Below are positions 59,943 to 64,000 of a stretch of 64,000 nt of DNA, in pieces. The notes under the pieces are model-generated. The model saw only the letters and a list, made by a program, of their open reading frames with translations. It was not told where the DNA came from and made no database searches. The DNA is from CBDCFV01 sp965261795 (lineage in GTDB: Bacteria > Chloroflexota > Dehalococcoidia > Lucifugimonadales > UBA3495). The stretch covers positions 2,604,001 to 2,668,000 of the forward strand of contig OZ253476.1 of the NCBI GenBank assembly GCA_965261795.1, read 5' to 3'. The first letter of the stretch is position 1; the number at the start of each line of letters is the position of its first letter. The position numbers and the translations under genes were made by a program.

Positions 59943-60808
59943 CCCACCGGCTGGACACGCCCTTCATGGCGGACAACCCCAGGATAACCGTAGTCGGATG
60001 CGGGGGAACCGGAGGCTTCGTCGCCGAGGCCCTCTGCCGGCTGTACACCGGCCGGGAGGCCGAGATCGTACTGGTAGACCACGACCGGGTGGAACATCAT
60101 AACCTCCTGCGGCAGAATTTCTTCTCCTTGGACGTGGGACGGTACAAGAGCGAGGCACTGGCCACGCGCCTCTCCCGGTCCTACGGGCGGACAGTAGGAT
60201 ACACCGTCAAACCCTTCCAAGCGGAGGCTGACAAGAGCTATCCCGGAACCGGGAGATACAAACCGGGACTGATCATCGGCTGTGTGGACAACGCCCGGGC
60301 CCGGCGGGAGATGGAGAAATGCTTGGAAAGCCGGTCGCACCTGTGGCTGGTCGACGCCGGCAACGGTAAAAACTGGGGTCAGGTCCTCATCGGAAACCGG
60401 GCCGCAAGCTGGTTTACTCAAGGAGGAAGCCCGGAAGAACTGGTCGAGGCCGCGTTCAGGGACAACGGAGGAGCAACCGGGGTATGCAGAGAACTCCCCA
60501 GCCCGGCAACGCAGAGGCCGGACCTGCTGACAACAGTCCCGGAGACCCCGCCGGAAGTGGACTGCGCGGCGGCGCTGGACCTCACCGACCAAGACCCCAC
60601 CATCAACCAGACGATGGCAGTGATGGTGGCGCAGGTGGTGCGCCGGATGGCAGCCAACGATTGCCCCTACATGAGCCTCTACTTGGACTTGGAACAGGGA
60701 ACGATGACCCCGGTGTACGCAACGCCGGAGAATGCTGCCCGGGCTGCCGGGGTCAGAAACGAGCGACCACCGGCCACTGACGACCGGCCACTGACAAACA
60801 ACCACTGA
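59939..60808 (+). CDS. PRTRC system ThiF-family (E1-like) protein
   Basis: 289 residues. ITVVGCGGTGGFVAEALCRL is the ATP-binding loop; VDHDRVEHHNLLRQNFFSLD then VGRYKSEALATRL supplies the Asp, Asn, Arg, Gln and Lys used to adenylate a C-terminal carboxylate. A later C (GVCRELPS or EVDCAAAL) could form the thioester. E1-like activator of the PRTRC cassette, predicted to act on protein C. Confidence 0.9.
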   Translation: MTHRLDTPFMADNPRITVVGCGGTGGFVAEALCRLYTGREAEIVLVDHDRVEHHNLLRQNFFSLDVGRYKSEALATRLSRSYGRTVGYTVKPFQAEADKSYPGTGRYKPGLIIGCVDNARARREMEKCLESRSHLWLVDAGNGKNWGQVLIGNRAASWFTQGGSPEELVEAAFRDNGGATGVCRELPSPATQRPDLLTTVPETPPEVDCAAALDLTDQDPTINQTMAVMVAQVVRRMAANDCPYMSLYLDLEQGTMTPVYATPENAARAAGVRNERPPATDDRPLTNNH

Positions 60809-60876
60809 CGACCAGCCACTGGTCACCGTCCACTGGCCACCGCCCACTGCCGACCAGCCACCGACGACCGGCCACC
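60764..60876. repeat. Degenerate CGACCGGCCACTGA-type repeats
   Basis: About seven imperfect copies of (G)ACC(A/G)GCCACTGAC running from the end of the ThiF gene to the ribosome site of thyX. A similar stretch (CACCGGACGACGAGCACC...) lies before ligA at ~52136-52191, and a trace at ~50959-51000. Confidence 0.7.
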
Positions 60877-60893
60877 CATTTCCGGAGGAAGAT

Positions 60894-62285
60894 ATGAGCA
60901 GAGAACGGAGAATCTACCCCCTTGATTCATCAACAATGACCCCTGAGAAAATGGCAGTCACCTTCGCCATGACCTCCCGGAGCCCGGACCCCTTCGATGA
61001 GATTGCCCAGAGGGTAACGGAGGACCGCTCCGAGGAGTTCCACGAACGCTGGGTACTGGGCTACGGGCACAGCAGCGTGGCGGAGCACGCCGTACTACAC
61101 ATAGCGGTGGAGAACATCTCCCGGCTAGCCTGCGACACGCTGGAGGACAATCGGCTGGCGTCCTACACCGAGAAATCGTCCAGGTACCAAGTGATGACGG
61201 AAGCCGGCTTTTACACGCCAAGGGAACTGGAAGGAACGCCGGAAGCCAAGACGGACTTCGAGGCGGTTTGCCGCCGTCTCTTTCACTGGTACGAGTACCT
61301 GCTGTCCTCGGTGCAGGAATACCTGCTCGACAACCTGCCGACCCAAGACGGGGAAACGCCCAGAGACAAACGGATGAGGATCAGGAAGAACGCCACCGAC
61401 GCCTCCCGGGCGGTATTGCCGGCGGCGACCCTCACCAACGTGGGCATCACCGCCAACGCCAGGACGATGGCCCACGCCGTCACCAAGCTGCTCTCCTCGG
61501 AGTTTCAGGAAGAGAGAGAACTGGGAGAGGAACTGCGCCGCGCGTCCCTGAAGATCACCCCCACGCTGATCAAGTACGCCGAGCCCAGCAAGTACCTCAA
61601 GCAGACTAAGAGAGTCCAAGACAAGATGGAAACGCCAGGAGCCGGAACGGAGACCGCCGCTGCGGGCGCGACCCTACTCGAGTGGGACGGAGATGCGGAG
61701 AAACAACTGACCGCCGCGCTGATGTACCGGAACTCCCAGGAGTCCTACACGCTGTTGCAAGAGCGAGTGGAGAAAATGACCCTGGAGGAAAGGGGAAAAG
61801 TAATTGAGGCCTGCTTGGAGTCCCTCGGGGATCACGACGCCCCGGTACGGGAGACGGAGCACATCCAGTACTTGATCGAATTCGTCTTGGACTACGGGGC
61901 CTACCGGGAATTCAAACGACACCGGATGCAGACCTCCACCGGACAGAACCCCACGCTGAACGCGGGATACAGCGTGCCCCTCCTGGTACGGGAAGCCGGT
62001 GCGGAGAAGGAATTCCGTGAGGCTATCGGCTGGGCCGAAACGGGATACCGGAGGATGGAGGAAGCAGGCTTCCTGCAGGCAGCCCCCTACCTGTTGACCC
62101 ACGCCCATCACCGGCGGGTGCTGACGAAGTTAAACCTGCGGCAGTGCTACCACCTGCTGAAGCTGCGCACGTCCCCCCAAGCCCACGAGTCGATCCGGGG
62201 GCCAATGAAACAGGCGTTGGAACAACTGCAACAGGCGCACCCGGCGTTGTTCCGGCACCTCCGGCTGCGGGAGGAGGAAAAGTAG
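60894..62285 (+). CDS. thyX: ThyX-like flavin-dependent thymidylate synthase, double length
   Basis: 463 residues, about twice a normal ThyX. Half 1: GYGHSSVAEHAVLHIAVENI then SRLACDTLEDNRLASYTEKS, with RxxSxxxxSxRY but not RHR. Half 2: VLDYGAYREFKRHRMQTSTG then QNPTLNAGYSVP, with RHR but Thr for Ser. dUMP to dTMP activity is not certain because each half keeps only part of the RHRxxS signature. Follows the short repeats; GGAGGAAG before ATG. Confidence 0.85.
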   Translation: MSRERRIYPLDSSTMTPEKMAVTFAMTSRSPDPFDEIAQRVTEDRSEEFHERWVLGYGHSSVAEHAVLHIAVENISRLACDTLEDNRLASYTEKSSRYQVMTEAGFYTPRELEGTPEAKTDFEAVCRRLFHWYEYLLSSVQEYLLDNLPTQDGETPRDKRMRIRKNATDASRAVLPAATLTNVGITANARTMAHAVTKLLSSEFQEERELGEELRRASLKITPTLIKYAEPSKYLKQTKRVQDKMETPGAGTETAAAGATLLEWDGDAEKQLTAALMYRNSQESYTLLQERVEKMTLEERGKVIEACLESLGDHDAPVRETEHIQYLIEFVLDYGAYREFKRHRMQTSTGQNPTLNAGYSVPLLVREAGAEKEFREAIGWAETGYRRMEEAGFLQAAPYLLTHAHHRRVLTKLNLRQCYHLLKLRTSPQAHESIRGPMKQALEQLQQAHPALFRHLRLREEEK

Positions 62286-62380
62286 CTTTACATAAAAACA
62301 GCCGGACAGCCTGAAGAAGCCAAAGGCTGCCAACGTACACCACGCAATTGACGCCGGACGAAGGAGGAGAAAGAGAATAC

Positions 62381-62698
62381 ATGGGATGGATAGTGCATAG
62401 CAAGAAAGCCGCGGAGGCAGCCGGATGCGACTTGGAAGAGAACATCGTGATGTTCGCCATCACCCCGAACAGCGTAGCGGAGGCCTACAACCGCTATCGC
62501 AACGAAGAGAGCGAGGTTGACGAAGACCGAGAAGACTGCCGCGACTACTGGGGAGAACTCGACCAAGAGGCCAAGGAACAACGCATCAGGGCAGTCGAGC
62601 TCTACATCGACAAGCACATGGCTAACATCGACGAGAACATCAACGACTGCATCACTTGGGTGGAGAACAATATGAAACAGGCTGCCCAAGATACCTGA
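62381..62698 (+). CDS. Hypothetical acidic protein
   Basis: 105 residues; AAEAAGCDLEENIVMFAITP then an acidic helical end. Start ATG 62381, AAGGAGGAG upstream. Unknown. Confidence 0.68.
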   Translation: MGWIVHSKKAAEAAGCDLEENIVMFAITPNSVAEAYNRYRNEESEVDEDREDCRDYWGELDQEAKEQRIRAVELYIDKHMANIDENINDCITWVENNMKQAAQDT

Positions 62699-62835
62699 AC
62701 TACGCGAGCCCGCATCATGCGGCTGAACCGAAAGGACCGCCGCGCACCGGCTTGAGCGTTCACTCGAACACGCCCCGCGATGCGTAACACACGAAACCCC
62801 GCAGGAAATAACGAAGAAGAGACAGTGAGACCAAC

Positions 62836-63519
62836 ATGAACGACAGGACCCAGTTCCTACATCCCCCACCAGAGGGAAAACTCGTCCCCGAGCAACTCCG
62901 GTTGTTGACGGAAACCGCTGCCCGGAGAATGAAACAAGCCTTCCCACCGGGTATGCCGGAGGAGGAGAGAGACCGGCTTCTAAAGACTGAGGCCCTCCAC
63001 TCCGCCGCCATTGAGGATGAGAGAGACCCGGAGAGAGTGGCGCGGCACCAACGGGCCCTGGCCGAATTTCTCGCCGCGCCCCTCACCGGAACGACTCTCC
63101 TGGAACTGCACCACAGCATGATGGCGGAACAGGAACACGCGGAGCCCGGCCGGTACCGGAGCGTCCAAGTGGTTGTCGGCGGAGACCGCCCGCCGGGGCC
63201 GGCAATGGTCCAGTCACTGATGGACGAACTCTTCGCCTTCCTGCATAAACCGGGGCACAACCCGCTGGCGCAGGCGGCGTGGGCCCACGTGGAGTTTGAG
63301 AGCGTGCATCCCTTCGCCGACGGCAACGGCCGGGCGGGGCGGGCGGTGCTGCTGCACGTCCTGGGGTCGCCCGTGCCCATCAGCAGATTCATCTCATCGA
63401 CGAGGCCGAACTACTACCGGCTGTTCCGGATGTATAACTGGCACAGCTGGCTGACGTACATAACGCGGGGAACCCTCATCGAGTCCAACATGCGCCTGAG
63501 AAGAGAAGGAGGTCCATAA
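62836..63519 (+). CDS. Fic-domain protein (predicted AMP-transferase)
   Basis: 227 residues. HPFADGNGRAGR is the catalytic Fic loop (HxFxxGNGR), preceded by the VGGDRPPGPAMV flap. An N-terminal HSAAIEDE resembles the inhibitory S/TxxxE motif, though Gly/Asn after Glu is Asp. Fic enzymes attach AMP to target proteins, acting as toxins or regulators. Next to a PRTRC cassette a role in host takeover is possible. Confidence 0.88.
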   Translation: MNDRTQFLHPPPEGKLVPEQLRLLTETAARRMKQAFPPGMPEEERDRLLKTEALHSAAIEDERDPERVARHQRALAEFLAAPLTGTTLLELHHSMMAEQEHAEPGRYRSVQVVVGGDRPPGPAMVQSLMDELFAFLHKPGHNPLAQAAWAHVEFESVHPFADGNGRAGRAVLLHVLGSPVPISRFISSTRPNYYRLFRMYNWHSWLTYITRGTLIESNMRLRREGGP

Positions 63520-63621
63520 AGGCCGTCGGGTCCGCGCTGAGGATGAAGGGACTCCTGCCTTGAGCAGGACAGACCAAGGGCGAAGGAAGAACGGCGCCGC
63601 AGCCGGAGACAGGAGAACAGC

Positions 63622-64000
63622 ATGACTCCCGAGGAACAGGAAGCAATGGCGAACGGGAACGGGGAAGCGGAAGAACAAACGGGCCTTCCGTCCGCAGACT
63701 GGACTACACTCCAGCCAGCGGGGGAACAGGAAGGACTTCAAGACGCCGAAGCTGATTCCTACCCCAACGAGACCGAAGAGGAGAACGATGGCAACGAGAC
63801 CGGGAGCGGGGAGGAGAACGATGGCAACGAGGAAGAGAAAGAACCCAAGCAGCCGGAACTGAAGATAGTCCTGCGCATCGGGAACGGGCAGGCCACTGCA
63901 GGGCTGCGGCAAACCGGGACCGACCTCCACTTGGAAGTCTTCCAAGAGACCGGCATCGACGCGCTCCTGTCCGAACTGCCGAAGGTCTTGAAGCGGGCCG
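63622..64000 (+). CDS. Acidic protein, 3' end cut by window
   Basis: Runs off the right edge after 126 residues. ATG follows AGGAGAA. Residues ~1-75 are a low-complexity acidic linker (NETEEENDGNETGSGEENDG), then a folded part starting LKIVLRIGNGQATAGLRQTG. Unknown. Confidence 0.75.
   Translation, partial: MTPEEQEAMANGNGEAEEQTGLPSADWTTLQPAGEQEGLQDAEADSYPNETEEENDGNETGSGEENDGNEEEKEPKQPELKIVLRIGNGQATAGLRQTGTDLHLEVFQETGIDALLSELPKVLKRA

Overview
The window joins a bacterial chromosome segment (about 1-29,000) to a block of mobile-element or prophage-like genes (about 29,300-64,000, continuing past the right edge). The chromosomal genes are an HspR-controlled grpE-dnaK operon, a selenocysteine-containing SelD, a methylcrotonyl-CoA carboxylase-type enzyme, short-chain dehydrogenases, an amidohydrolase, an AcuC-type deacetylase, nitronate monooxygenase and many palindrome-derived repeats. 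Together they look like a Chloroflexota genome (Dehalococcoidia/SAR202-like). That placement is inference from gene content; no rRNA marker is present.

Left part. 1-3.8 kb: partial SDR, ABM-domain protein, coiled-coil protein, AcuC-like deacetylase and a small acidic protein. 3.9-7.3 kb: hspR-grpE-dnaK on the minus strand, divergent from a small zinc-ribbon gene, with two overlapping consensus promoters and a HAIR-like operator between them. 7.4-10.5 kb: a 19-bp minisatellite, a sulfite-oxidase-fold enzyme, selD with an in-frame UGA and SECIS-like hairpin, and a 712-bp MITE-like element with terminal inverted repeats and an 11-bp target duplication. 10.6-20 kb: amidohydrolase, SDR, HD-domain protein, an overlapping AAA ATPase/TOPRIM-like gene pair (possible PARIS- or OLD-like defence), alpha/beta hydrolase and two MFS transporters. 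20-28 kb: a roughly 255-bp repeat array, carboxylase beta subunit, a decayed IS and second MITE copy, biotin carboxylase and carrier genes, and nitronate monooxygenase preceded by a peptidase E remnant. 28-29 kb: an HTH protein and an HNH nuclease.

Right part. A tRNA-Met-like sequence with an intact 3' half but poor D-arm (29,289-29,363) probably marks the junction. To its right nearly everything is on the plus strand, tightly packed, with ATGA/GTGA overlaps and strong Shine-Dalgarno sites. An HTH regulator with a palindromic operator comes first. Then a replication and nucleotide suite: SNF2-type helicase, AEP primase, UvrD-like helicase, 3'-5' exonuclease, D12 adenine methylase, B12-dependent ribonucleotide reductase carrying a mini-intein, sliding clamp, VRR-NUC nuclease, NAD-dependent ligase, uracil-DNA glycosylase (frameshifted) and a double-domain ThyX. 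No capsid, terminase, integrase or conjugation gene is seen, so phage versus plasmid/ICE is undecided.

The most interesting part is 55.5-60.8 kb, a PRTRC cassette: protein C (proposed ubiquitin-like), protein B (proposed E2-like), protein A (JAMM metallopeptidase), an extra diverged copy of the JAMM segment, and a ThiF/E1-like enzyme. It is interleaved with uncharacterised small genes and followed by a Fic-domain gene and a partial acidic gene. This is a candidate ubiquitin-like conjugation system embedded in an element's replication region.
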